Positions 25,275 to 32,746 of a stretch of 64,000 nucleotides of DNA are shown in pieces. The position numbers and the translations under genes were made by a program. Source of the DNA: Sphingobacterium kitahiroshimense (lineage in GTDB: Bacteria; Bacteroidota; Bacteroidia; Sphingobacteriales; Sphingobacteriaceae); NCBI RefSeq assembly GCF_025961315.1, contig NZ_JAOQNK010000001.1, forward strand, positions 4,898,001-4,962,000, written 5' to 3'. The number at the start of each line of letters is the position of its first letter. Position 1 is the first letter of the stretch. The notes under the pieces are model-generated. The model made no database searches, was not told the DNA's origin, and worked only from the letters and a program-made list of their open reading frames with translations.

Positions 25275-25437
25275 AATACCCCTTTTTGTATGAATATAAT
25301 TAAAATTTTGATCATTTTAAATTACAATAGTGTAAAACAAAAAAAACGAAATAAAGTTTTTTTGCTTTGCATTGAGCTTTTTATATCACGCATACACCCA
25401 GTTTAAAGAAGTTTTAGTGTATATTATTAGTTTATTG

Positions 25438-25445
25438 TACCTTTG
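25438..25445 (+). promoter_or_regulatory. -7 promoter box of a candidate small RNA or cutC leader
   Basis: TACCTTTG is an exact match to TAnnTTTG on the plus strand. Initiation would be at about 25451. No clear -33 TTTG is present at the usual distance. Confidence 0.5.
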
Positions 25446-25451
25446 TTAAGT

Positions 25452-25566
25452 AAATAAGATTAGAGGCTTTTACAGGACTCTACATCTACCTAATGGTTGA
25501 GTATAATTGGGATTTTGTACTTAATATAGAAGGGAGAAGGTTCAAATTGATCTTTCTCCCTTTTTA
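25452..25566 (+). ncRNA. Candidate small RNA or attenuating leader upstream of cutC
   Basis: A promoter-like box (25438-25445) is followed by about 115 bases with no open frame and then by a strong intrinsic terminator (25529-25566), 38 bases before the cutC start. The transcript would include a small hairpin (TAGAG...CTCTA, about 25460-25482). It may be an independent small RNA, or a leader whose terminator is opened under some condition to let cutC be read. I do not recognise a known riboswitch or RNA family in it. The upstream part of the gap (25275-25437) is AT-rich and shows nothing else. Confidence 0.4.
25529..25566 (+). terminator. Strong intrinsic terminator 38 bases before cutC
   Basis: AAGGGAGAAGG pairs with TCTTTCTCCCTT (11 pairs including one G-U), with extra pairing in the loop, and TTTTTATT follows. 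The only plus-strand sequence it can terminate is the non-coding stretch upstream. Confidence 0.8.
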
Positions 25567-25604
25567 TTCGAAAACTTCAGAAAAGATTATTGTATATTAA
25601 ATTA

Positions 25605-26354
25605 ATGGGAAAAGAAATCACTATAAACGGGTATCAATTGGAAATTTGTTCCAATTCACCTCAATCTGCATTGTATGCTGCGCAAGGTGGGGCTACGCGG
25701 ATCGAATTTTGTCAAAATTTGGAAAATGGCGGTATCACTCCTTCTTACGGTCAGATTGTTCAAGCAAGAAAGTTGATCGATATTGGCATACATGTCCTCA
25801 TACGTCCAAGAGGAGGTGATTTTGTTTATTCCGATTTGGAATTTGATGAGATGTTGGCTGATGTACAGTTTTGTAAAGAGGCTGGCTGTGATGGTGTGGT
25901 GATAGGAGTAATGAAGAACGATGCAACAGTTGATATTGAACGAACGAAAGCCCTTGTCGATGCTGCAAGACCGATGCATGTAACTTTTCATCGCGCATTT
26001 GATAAGTGCGCCGATCCACTGTCTTCGTTAGCTATTTTAATCGAATTGGGAATTGATCGTTTATTGACCTCAGGATTGCAGAATAAAGCAGTGGATGGAG
26101 TTGAATTACTTAAAGAATTGGTCAAATCTGCGGAAGGAAAAATTGTTATTATGCCTGGTGCAGGAGTGGATAGTAATAATATTGAAATGATCTTAAAGAC
26201 AACTGGAGCGACTGCTATACATAGTTCCGCGAAAGAAACAGTTTTTTCACAAATGTCTTATGATAGAAGTGAAGTGGAAGGTATGAATGAACCGATCTAT
26301 CGTACATCAAAAGAAAAAGTCCACCAATTGGTAGACATCCTTAAAAAACAATAG
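25605..26354 (+). CDS. cutC: CutC family copper homeostasis protein
   Basis: From 25605 this is a 249-residue TIM-barrel protein. Family signatures are LEICSNSPQSALYAAQGGA, RIEFCQNLENGGITPSYG, LIRPRGGDFVYSDLE, VTFHRAFD and RLLTSGLQNKA. CutC proteins were named for copper sensitivity, but the molecular function remains debated. Five extra N-terminal residues (start 25590) are possible but unlike homologues. The gene stands alone downstream of a terminator-ended non-coding stretch, which may control it. A perfect inverted repeat overlaps the stop codon. Confidence 0.92.
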   Translation: MGKEITINGYQLEICSNSPQSALYAAQGGATRIEFCQNLENGGITPSYGQIVQARKLIDIGIHVLIRPRGGDFVYSDLEFDEMLADVQFCKEAGCDGVVIGVMKNDATVDIERTKALVDAARPMHVTFHRAFDKCADPLSSLAILIELGIDRLLTSGLQNKAVDGVELLKELVKSAEGKIVIMPGAGVDSNNIEMILKTTGATAIHSSAKETVFSQMSYDRSEVEGMNEPIYRTSKEKVHQLVDILKKQ

Positions 26355-26376
26355 CGTTGTAATTTACAACGCTATT
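26350..26376. terminator. Convergent terminator overlapping the cutC stop codon
   Basis: AATAGCGTTGTAA and TTACAACGCTATT form a perfect 13-bp inverted repeat around one base. It includes the cutC stop and lies 20 bases past the end of the minus-strand 59-residue gene. The T-rich tract is weak, so efficiency is uncertain. Confidence 0.6.
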
Positions 26377-26395
26377 GTTCTTAATATTTTTTAAC

Positions 26396-26575
26396 CTATT
26401 TAGCTTCTAAAACTAATTGGTTTAAGATAGCATCGTTTTTAACGATTTGATTTGATTTCTTCATTTTAGATCTTGAACCAAGTTCAACATTACTACCTAA
26501 ACTTAAGAACTGAACTTCAACACGTGAAGTAGTTTTATTTCTTCTATCTTTTCTTTTTAAACGTGTAACTCCCAT
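26396..26575 (-). CDS. Small basic conserved protein (59 residues), function unknown
   Basis: A complete frame codes for MGVTRLKRKDRRNKTTSRVE followed by VQFLSLGSNVELGSKSRMKK and a short C-terminal helix ending LVLEAK. It is strongly basic at its N terminus (KRKDRRNK), like small ribosome-associated or nucleic-acid-binding proteins. From memory, short proteins with this opening recur in Bacteroidota, but I cannot name a family. It lies 32 bases downstream of tRNA-Cys on the same strand, and both may share the promoter at 26702. Its clean start, stop and composition support a real gene despite its size. Confidence 0.72.
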   Translation of the reverse strand: MGVTRLKRKDRRNKTTSRVEVQFLSLGSNVELGSRSKMKKSNQIVKNDAILNQLVLEAK

Positions 26576-26607
26576 TTTGATAAATTTTTTTATTGTTCAA
26601 TAAAACG

Positions 26608-26678
26608 AGGTCGGAAGCGGATTCGAACCGCTGTAGGAGGTTTTGCAGACCTCAGCCTAGCCACTCGGCCATCCGACC
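26608..26678 (-). tRNA. tRNA-Cys (GCA)
   Basis: The 71-base minus-strand sequence folds as a cloverleaf. The acceptor arms are GGTCGGA and TCCGACC, the D arm contains GAGTGGCTA, the anticodon arm is GAGGT-CTGCAAA-ACCTC with anticodon GCA, and the T arm is AGCGG-TTCGAAT-CCGCT. The discriminator is U, as expected for cysteine tRNA. CCA is not encoded. Confidence 0.97.
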
Positions 26679-26685
26679 CTATTTG

Positions 26686-26709
26686 TTCCCCTAGGGGAAT
26701 GCAAAAGTA
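26686..26709 (-). promoter_or_regulatory. tRNA-Cys promoter box and adjoining 14-bp palindrome
   Basis: On the minus strand TACTTTTG (26702-26709) matches TAnnTTTG exactly. It is followed after two bases by the perfect palindrome TTCCCCTAGGGGAA (26686-26699), which ends seven bases before the tRNA. The palindrome would cover the start of transcription. The 250 bases further upstream show no gene. Confidence 0.5.
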
Positions 26710-26965
26710 AAATTAATATTTGGATTAAAAAAGACTATTGTGCAATTATTTTTTAAAATAATCATTATCAAGCTGTTTTGTTTTTTATGTTTTTTTTTGA
26801 TACTCCTCGTTTCAGAAAGACTGTAGCAAGAAACAGGTCCTTGTCTATTTTATTGTACAGTAATCTTGACTTTTGTTTTTTTAATATATATCTGAATATT
26901 AGTGGTTTATCCATTTGGCGTGTAACTTGCATTGTTTGTGAAAACACTAATAACATAATAGAGCG

Positions 26966-27613
26966 ATGAAAAAATTATTATTATCAACTACTGCAGCAGT
27001 ATTACTTTCTGTTGGTGCATATGCACAAGGAGGATTAGGATACGGAATTAAAGCAGGTGTCAATCTTCCTTCTTACAGTTACGGAGGAAGTGACCTTTCT
27101 GATTCAAAATCCACTGTTAATTTTCATGTTACTGGTTATTTAGATGCACCCGTTACGAGCAACTTTTATATACAACCAGGAGTTTCTTTACAAGGAAAAG
27201 GAGCTAAGTTTGCAGATGTTAAACTTAATGGCAATACATATGAATTGAAACAAAATACAATGTGGTTAGAAGTACCTGTGAATTTTGTGTTGAAATTTCC
27301 AACAGTTGGTGAAGGTAAATTCTTCGTTGGAGCTGGTCCATATGTATCATTTGGTCTAAGCGGAAAAAATAAATATGAAGCTAAATCCGGTAGCGGAACA
27401 ACCTCCATTAGCGATGATTTCAAATTTGGTAAAGATGAAACCCTTAAAGGTACAGACTTCGGTGTGAATTTTTTAGCAGGATATCAGTTGGGTAGTGGAT
27501 TATCGATCAATGCTGGCTACGGTTTAGGTTTAACTAATATTGCTGGAGCAAAAACGTTTAATGGGGATGTTAAAAATCGAGTTTGGTCAATAGGCCTCGG
27601 ATTCGGAATTTAA
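26966..27613 (+). CDS. Outer-membrane beta-barrel protein (porin-like, OMP_b-brl family)
   Basis: This 215-residue protein has a signal peptide (VGAYAQ, cleavage about residue 20-21) and alternating beta-strands of an eight-stranded barrel. These include GYGIKAGVNLPSYSYGG, FYIQPGVSLQGKGAKF, TMWLEVPVNFVLKFP and GKFFVGAGPYVSFGLSG, and the chain ends RVWSIGLGFGI. The LEVPVnf and GAGPYVSFGL stretches are typical of PF13568-like Bacteroidota proteins. Function beyond outer-membrane residence is unknown. A terminator follows. Confidence 0.88.
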   Translation: MKKLLLSTTAAVLLSVGAYAQGGLGYGIKAGVNLPSYSYGGSDLSDSKSTVNFHVTGYLDAPVTSNFYIQPGVSLQGKGAKFADVKLNGNTYELKQNTMWLEVPVNFVLKFPTVGEGKFFVGAGPYVSFGLSGKNKYEAKSGSGTTSISDDFKFGKDETLKGTDFGVNFLAGYQLGSGLSINAGYGLGLTNIAGAKTFNGDVKNRVWSIGLGFGI

Positions 27614-27651
27614 TTAAAAGAATTAAGATTGTAATTAAATCTTTTAAAATT

Positions 27652-27682
27652 AAACCCTTGCTTTTTGAGCAGGGGTTTTTTA
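27652..27682 (+). terminator. Intrinsic terminator after the barrel protein gene
   Basis: AAACCCTTGCT pairs with AGCAGGGGTTT (one G-U pair) around TTTTG, followed by further T residues. Confidence 0.82.
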
Positions 27683-27740
27683 TTGTCAACTAAAACTTTA
27701 CATTAGTTGTATTGTTTGACAATTACAATTAGATGATACT

Positions 27741-28850
27741 ATGATAAAATTTCTGGGCTTACCATTTTACGTCAAATTAGCTTGTACGCTAATTTCCATT
27801 GTTATTTTAGGTTATCTCGCAAAGATAGGGGATACAATATTAGTCCCCTTTATACTGGGTCTGCTTTTAGCGTTGTTGCTCGTTCCCGTAAGTAATTTTT
27901 TTGAGAGAAAATTGAAATTTCCTCGCACTCTTGCTGGAATTATTACCGTTCTACTTTTCTTTGGCCTTTTAGGATTTGGATTTTACATGCTTGCTTCACA
28001 ATTATCGATGATTAAGGAAGATTGGCCAGCTTTTAAGGAACAAATATTAGTGGGATTTCATAATGTGCAGATCTGGGTTACGGATCGCTTTGGCGTTATG
28101 CATAATGAACAAATGGATATCCTTAATAAGACGGCAACTAAGTCACTTGATAGCGGTACGCTCTTACTGGGAACAGCTTTGTTATCTTTATCTTCTCTGT
28201 TGATACTTTTTGTGTTTACTTTCCTTTATACTTTCTTTCTACTTATCTATCGTAGTCACATCGTGCGATTTCTGTTATTGTTAAATCATCAAGAACACCA
28301 CAATATCGTTATGGATGTCGTTGGCCAAGTGCAGTATGTAGTGAAAAAATATTTGATTGGTTTATTGCTACAGATGCTGATCGTTTCTACATTGGTATTT
28401 GCAGCTTTGAGTATCATTGGAGTGAAATATAGTTTACTGTTAGCTATTATCACGGGCGTGTTTAATGTGCTTCCCTATATTGGGATTTTCAAGTCTATGT
28501 TAGTAATTGCACTACTTACTTTTGCGACGACCTCCTTTACACATGTACTGATTGTGACTGGAGCACTTATTATTATACATCTTATCGATAGTAATTTTAT
28601 TGTTCCAAAGGTAGTTGGCTCAAAAGTAAAAGTAAATTCTTTATTTGCGATGATGGCAATAATCGTAGGAGAGTTGATATGGGGGATTTCAGGTATGTTC
28701 TTAGCAATTCCTATATTGGCTATCTGCAAAATTGTGATGGACCGTGTAAAAGAATTGAAGCCATGGGGTTACTTGCTTGGAGAAGAAGATCATAAAGGAG
28801 ATACTTATTCCACTATACGTAATACAATAAGTTCTAAGAAGAAGCAGTAA
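27741..28850 (+). CDS. AI-2E family transporter (PerM/YdiK type permease)
   Basis: This 369-residue membrane protein has three helices in the N-terminal 85 residues, a hydrophilic middle, and a C-terminal cluster of helices containing the family motif GVFNVLPYIGIFKSM. The IHLIDSNFIVPKVVGSKVKVNSL stretch is also diagnostic. Members have been linked to autoinducer-2 export, sodium/proton exchange or organic-ion export, so the substrate is open. It is a single gene; the 235 bases to the next feature hold only AT-rich DNA. Confidence 0.88.
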   Translation: MIKFLGLPFYVKLACTLISIVILGYLAKIGDTILVPFILGLLLALLLVPVSNFFERKLKFPRTLAGIITVLLFFGLLGFGFYMLASQLSMIKEDWPAFKEQILVGFHNVQIWVTDRFGVMHNEQMDILNKTATKSLDSGTLLLGTALLSLSSLLILFVFTFLYTFFLLIYRSHIVRFLLLLNHQEHHNIVMDVVGQVQYVVKKYLIGLLLQMLIVSTLVFAALSIIGVKYSLLLAIITGVFNVLPYIGIFKSMLVIALLTFATTSFTHVLIVTGALIIIHLIDSNFIVPKVVGSKVKVNSLFAMMAIIVGELIWGISGMFLAIPILAICKIVMDRVKELKPWGYLLGEEDHKGDTYSTIRNTISSKKKQ

Positions 28851-29027
28851 ATTAGTTTTTTTGGAGTATTTCAGCGTAAAGCCATGATTTGGAATTGACT
28901 TAAAAGTCATTGTGATTTAAATACTGTATTTGAGCTTAAAGCTTGTTTTTTCTTCAAGTCACACCCTAGTTAGGAATTATATAAATTATTCATTACAGGG
29001 CGCCATAAGTAGTAAAAAGCAGCATAT

Positions 29028-29061
29028 AAAAAAGGCTTCTAATTTAACATTGGAAGCCTTT
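29028..29061. terminator. Terminator directly after rpsJ
   Basis: AAAGGCTTC and GAAGCCTTT form a nine-base stem. On the minus strand it is followed by TTTTTTAT, fitting termination of the ribosomal operon 25 bases beyond the rpsJ stop. Confidence 0.8.
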
Positions 29062-29086
29062 CTTGTTTTCAATCAGTGCAATTCTA

Positions 29087-29392
29087 TCACACTTTGATTT
29101 CTACTTCAACACCTGAAGGTAATTCAAGTTTCATCAATGCATCAACAGTTTTAGAGTTAGATGAATAAATATCTAACAATCTCTTGTATGAACATAATTG
29201 GAATTGCTCACGCGCTTTTTTGTTAACGTGTGGAGAACGTAAAACTGTATAGATTTTTTTCTCAGTAGGTAATGGAATAGGACCACTAACAACTGCACCT
29301 GTAGGTTTTACTGTTTTTACGATTTTCTCAGCTGATTTGTCAACTAAATTGTAATCGTATGATTTCAATTTGATTCTGATTCTTTGGCTCAT
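29087..29392 (-). CDS. rpsJ: 30S ribosomal protein S10
   Basis: This 101-residue protein has the S10 signatures MSQRIRIKLKSYDYNLVDKS, GPIPLPTEKKIYTVLRSPHV and FQLCSYKRLLDI. S10 is part of the head of the small subunit and, as NusE, a transcription antitermination factor. It is the last gene of rpsL-rpsG-fusA-rpsJ, 76 bases after fusA. It is followed by a terminator rather than by rplC, so the rest of the S10 operon is elsewhere. Confidence 0.98.
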   Translation of the reverse strand: MSQRIRIKLKSYDYNLVDKSAEKIVKTVKPTGAVVSGPIPLPTEKKIYTVLRSPHVNKKAREQFQLCSYKRLLDIYSSNSKTVDALMKLELPSGVEVEIKV

Positions 29393-29411
29393 TTTTGTTT
29401 TTGTTTAAAAT

Positions 29412-29445
29412 GATCTCCTGTTAGAGCTATTATCAACAGGAGATC
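29412..29445 (-). promoter_or_regulatory. Stem-loop between fusA and rpsJ
   Basis: GATCTCCTGTT and AACAGGAGATC form a perfect 11-bp inverted repeat around a 12-base loop inside the 76-base gap. Downstream on the minus strand is only ATTTTAAAC, so termination would be partial at best. It could adjust expression of rpsJ or be a processing site. Confidence 0.6.
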
Positions 29446-29468
29446 GGTTTACTTTATATTAGAAAGGA

Positions 29469-31586
29469 TTATTCTCCTTTTAATTTACCTTTTGCTTTTG
29501 CAACAACTTCTTCAGTTACGTTACGTGGAGCTTCTTCGAAGTGATCAAATTCCATAGTAGAAGTGGCACGACCTGAAGTGATAGTACGCAATTGTGTTAC
29601 GTAACCAAACATTTCCGAAAGTGGAACTAATGCTTTAATTACTTGAGCACCATTACGGCTATCTAAACCTTGCATCAAACCACGACGACGGTTTAAGTCA
29701 CCCATTACATCACCCATGTTTTCTTCTGGTGTTAAAACCTCTATTTTCATAATTGGTTCCATTAAAACAGGAGAACATTTTGGCAATGCTTCACGGTATG
29801 CTGAACGAGCAGCTAATTCAAATGATAATGAATCTGAATCGACAGCGTGGAATGAACCATCAATCAAACGAACTTTCATTCCTGATAATGGGAATCCTGC
29901 TAATACACCATTTTTCATTGAAGTTTCAAATCCTTTTTGAACTGAAGGGATAAATTCTTTTGGAATTTTACCACCAACAATTTCATTTACGAATTGAAGA
30001 GGAGATTTAGTTAAATCGTAGTCAGCATCAGCTGGAGAAATAACAACTTTAATGTCCGCAAATTTACCACGACCACCTGATTGTTTTTTGAATACCTCAC
30101 GGTGTTCTGTAGTTCCATTGATAGACTCTTTGTATGATACTTGAGGAGCACCTTGGTTAACCTCAACTTTGAACTCACGTTTCAAACGATCGATCAAGAT
30201 CTCTAAGTGAAGCTCACCCATACCAGAGATAACTGTTTGACCAGTTTCTTCGTCAGTTTTTACTACGAATGTAGGATCTTCTTCAGCTAATTTACCAAGA
30301 CCAATACCTAATCTATCGATGTCAGCTTGAGTTTTAGGCTCAATCGCTAATCCGATAACTGGCTCTGGGAAGTTCATTGACTCTAACACGATAGGGTGTT
30401 TTTCATCACATAAAGTATCACCAGTTTTGATGTCTTTGAAACCAACAACAGCACCAATATCACCAGCCTCGATGAAAGGGATAGGGTTTTGTTTGTTAGC
30501 GTGCATTTGGAAGATACGAGAAATACGCTCTTTGTTACCTGAACGAGTGTTCAATACATAAGAACCTGCATCTAACTTACCTGAATAAGCACGGATGAAA
30601 CACAAACGACCTACGAAAGGGTCAGTTGCAATTTTGAAACCTAATGCTGCGAAAGGCTCGTTAACATCTGGTTTACGTAATAATTCTTCACCTGTATCTG
30701 GATGAGTACCTTTAACACCTTCTGAATCCATTGGAGAAGGCAATAATTCCATTACTAAATCCAACATAGTTTGAACACCTTTGTTTTTGAAAGATGAACC
30801 ACAAACCATAGGAACGATAGAGTTATCCAATACTGCTGCACGTAAAGCATTTAAGATTTCACGCTCAGTTAATGAATTAGGATCTTCGAAGAATTTTTCC
30901 ATCAAAGACTCATCATAACCAGCAACAGCTTCTAATAAGCGCTCACGGTATTCAGCAACCTCTTCCAACATATCTTCTGGAATAGGAACTTCTGTAAACG
31001 TCATACCTTTATCATGCTCGTTCCAAACAATACCACGGTTGTTAATTAAATCAACAACACCAGTGAAAGTATCTTCAGCACCGATAGGTAATTGTAAAGC
31101 TACAGCTTCAGAACCTAACATTGATTTTACTTGACCAACAACTTTTAAGAAATCAGCACCAGAACGGTCCATTTTGTTAACGAAACCGATACGTGGAACG
31201 GCATAGTTATCAGCTAATCTCCAGTTAGTTTCTGATTGAGGCTCAACACCATCAACTGCAGAAAATAAGAATACTAATCCGTCTAATACACGTAATGAAC
31301 GATTTACTTCAACCGTAAAATCTACGTGACCTGGAGTATCGATAACGTTTACTTGGTATTTGTTACCACGGTACTGCCAGAAAACTGTAGTAGCTGCAGA
31401 AGTAATCGTGATACCACGCTCAGCCTCTTGCTCCATCCAGTCCATTGTTGAAGCACCTTCGTGCACTTCACCAAGTTTATGATTAACACCTGAGTAGTAA
31501 AGAATACGCTCAGTTGTAGTTGTTTTACCAGCATCGATGTGAGCAGCGATACCAATATTTCTAGTGAATTTTAAATCTCTTGCCAT
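29469..31586 (-). CDS. fusA: Elongation factor G
   Basis: From 31586 (MARDLKFTRNIG) this is a 705-residue translational GTPase. It has the P-loop AHIDAGKTTTTE, a switch-II region DTPGHVDFTVEV and the base-recognition NKMDRSGAD. Domains II to V follow, with the domain IV segment GGRGKFADIKVVI and the C-terminal RGLMQGLD. EF-G moves tRNAs and mRNA during translocation and helps recycle ribosomes. Five more residues are possible from 31601. It lies in the str operon, 128 bases after rpsG, with stem-loops in the gaps on both sides. Confidence 0.98.
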   Translation of the reverse strand: MARDLKFTRNIGIAAHIDAGKTTTTERILYYSGVNHKLGEVHEGASTMDWMEQEAERGITITSAATTVFWQYRGNKYQVNVIDTPGHVDFTVEVNRSLRVLDGLVFLFSAVDGVEPQSETNWRLADNYAVPRIGFVNKMDRSGADFLKVVGQVKSMLGSEAVALQLPIGAEDTFTGVVDLINNRGIVWNEHDKGMTFTEVPIPEDMLEEVAEYRERLLEAVAGYDESLMEKFFEDPNSLTEREILNALRAAVLDNSIVPMVCGSSFKNKGVQTMLDLVMELLPSPMDSEGVKGTHPDTGEELLRKPDVNEPFAALGFKIATDPFVGRLCFIRAYSGKLDAGSYVLNTRSGNKERISRIFQMHANKQNPIPFIEAGDIGAVVGFKDIKTGDTLCDEKHPIVLESMNFPEPVIGLAIEPKTQADIDRLGIGLGKLAEEDPTFVVKTDEETGQTVISGMGELHLEILIDRLKREFKVEVNQGAPQVSYKESINGTTEHREVFKKQSGGRGKFADIKVVISPADADYDLTKSPLQFVNEIVGGKIPKEFIPSVQKGFETSMKNGVLAGFPLSGMKVRLIDGSFHAVDSDSLSFELAARSAYREALPKCSPVLMEPIMKIEVLTPEENMGDVMGDLNRRRGLMQGLDSRNGAQVIKALVPLSEMFGYVTQLRTITSGRATSTMEFDHFEEAPRNVTEEVVAKAKGKLKGE

Positions 31587-31640
31587 AATATTTTTAAGCA
31601 TTAGCCCAGATGGAGCTAAATATTTTTCTGTCTAAATAAG

Positions 31641-31687
31641 TACACCGATCCTGATAAAAGAATGAACGTTTACCAAAGATCGGTGTA
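31641..31687 (-). promoter_or_regulatory. Stem-loop between rpsG and fusA
   Basis: TACACCGATC and GATCGGTGTA form a perfect 10-bp inverted repeat around 27 bases in the 128-base gap. There is no T run, so it is not an ordinary terminator. It may be an autoregulatory or processing structure of the operon mRNA. Confidence 0.55.
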
Positions 31688-31714
31688 ATCATATTTTTGT
31701 GTGTAAGTTCAAAA

Positions 31715-32182
31715 CTAGAATCTGAAGTGTGAGAACGCTTTGTTAGCTTCAGCCATTTTGTGCGTATCTTCTTTCTTCTTAACAGCAGCACCTTCACCTT
31801 TAGAAGCTGAAATGATTTCTCCTGCTAATTTTTCAAACATTGTTTTCTCACCACGTCTGCGTGAATATGAAATTAACCATTTCATACCCAAAGCAATTTT
31901 ACGCTCAGGACGAACTTCCATAGGAACTTGGAAGTTAGCACCACCAACACGACGAGATTTAACCTCTACAGCTGGCATAACGTTGTTTAAAGCTTTTTTC
32001 CAAGCTTCTAAACCGCTTTCGCTAGTTTTTTGCTCTACTAATTCAATTGCATTGTAAAAAATTTCGTATGCTGTAGATTTTTTACCATCGTACATCATAT
32101 TGTTTACAAAGCGTGTTACCTGAGTGTCGTTAAACTTTGGATCAGGTAAAATGATTCTCTTTTTTGGTTTTGATTTTCTCAT
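31715..32182 (-). CDS. rpsG: 30S ribosomal protein S7
   Basis: This 155-residue protein carries S7 signatures MRKSKPKKRIILPDPKF, VTRFVNNMMYDGKKSTAYEI and PAVEVKSRRVGGANFQVPMEV. S7 binds the 3' domain of 16S rRNA and starts head assembly. It follows rpsL by 19 bases. It has an unusually clear Shine-Dalgarno sequence (GGAGG at 32191-32195), unlike most genes around it. Confidence 0.98.
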   Translation of the reverse strand: MRKSKPKKRIILPDPKFNDTQVTRFVNNMMYDGKKSTAYEIFYNAIELVEQKTSESGLEAWKKALNNVMPAVEVKSRRVGGANFQVPMEVRPERKIALGMKWLISYSRRRGEKTMFEKLAGEIISASKGEGAAVKKKEDTHKMAEANKAFSHFRF

Positions 32183-32190
32183 TTTTCTTT

Positions 32191-32195
32191 CCTCC
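32191..32195 (-). promoter_or_regulatory. Shine-Dalgarno site of rpsG
   Basis: GGAGG on the minus strand stands eight bases before the rpsG ATG at 32182. It is one of only two canonical sites I found in the window. Confidence 0.65.
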
Positions 32196-32201
32196 GTTTA
32201 A

Positions 32202-32615
32202 TTATTTCTTTTTACCTTTTGCTGGCGCAGCCGCTGCTTGTCCTGGTTTAGGACGTTTAGTTCCGTATTTAGAACGACGTTGGTTACGACCTGCTACACC
32301 TGAAGTATCTAATGCACCACGGATAATGTGGTAACGTACACCTGGTAAATCTTTAACACGACCACCACGAATCAAAACGATTGAGTGCTCTTGTAAATTG
32401 TGACCTTCTCCTGGGATGTAAGCGTTAACCTCTTTACCGTTTGTTAAACGTACACGAGCTACTTTACGCATTGCTGAGTTTGGTTTTTTAGGGGTAGTAG
32501 TATATACACGTGTACATACACCTCTTCGCTGTGGACATGAGTCCAACGCTGGTGACTTACTCTTGTCAACCAGAGCTACTCTACCTTTTCTAACTAATTG
32601 TTGAATAGTAGGCAT
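32202..32615 (-). CDS. rpsL: 30S ribosomal protein S12
   Basis: This 137-residue protein has S12 signatures MPTIQQLVRKGR, TTPKKPNSAMRKVARV and GGRVKDLPGVRYHIIRG. Lysines 43 and 44 of TPKKPNS and the lysine of RVKDLPG are intact, so no streptomycin-resistance substitution is seen at these positions. The C terminus has an Ala/Lys-rich tail (AAAAPAKGKKK). S12 guards decoding accuracy. It is the first gene of the operon, about 40 bases after the predicted start of transcription. Confidence 0.98.
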   Translation of the reverse strand: MPTIQQLVRKGRVALVDKSKSPALDSCPQRRGVCTRVYTTTPKKPNSAMRKVARVRLTNGKEVNAYIPGEGHNLQEHSIVLIRGGRVKDLPGVRYHIIRGALDTSGVAGRNQRRSKYGTKRPKPGQAAAAPAKGKKK

Positions 32616-32663
32616 TTACCTGATTTTGTTATTTAATTTTATTCTTAAATTATTATAAGTTCG

Positions 32664-32671
32664 CAAAGATA
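32664..32671 (-). promoter_or_regulatory. -7 promoter box of the rpsL operon
   Basis: On the minus strand TATCTTTG matches TAnnTTTG exactly, 48 bases before the rpsL start. A -33 element is not clear. Confidence 0.6.
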
Positions 32672-32746
32672 ACCATTTTATTGTTAAATCGAAATGTCCA
32701 GTCAATTAGTTTTCCACATTTTGCTTGAAAATCTTAGAGTTAGCTG

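Noticed and set aside
26768..26969. Open frames on both strands upstream of the barrel protein gene
   Set aside because: They are short, lie on top of each other in AT-rich DNA, and have no recognisable features.
31594..31797. 67-residue frame spanning the rpsG-fusA gap
   Set aside because: It overlaps the 3' end of rpsG in another frame and only reflects the stem-loop sequence and ribosomal gene codons.
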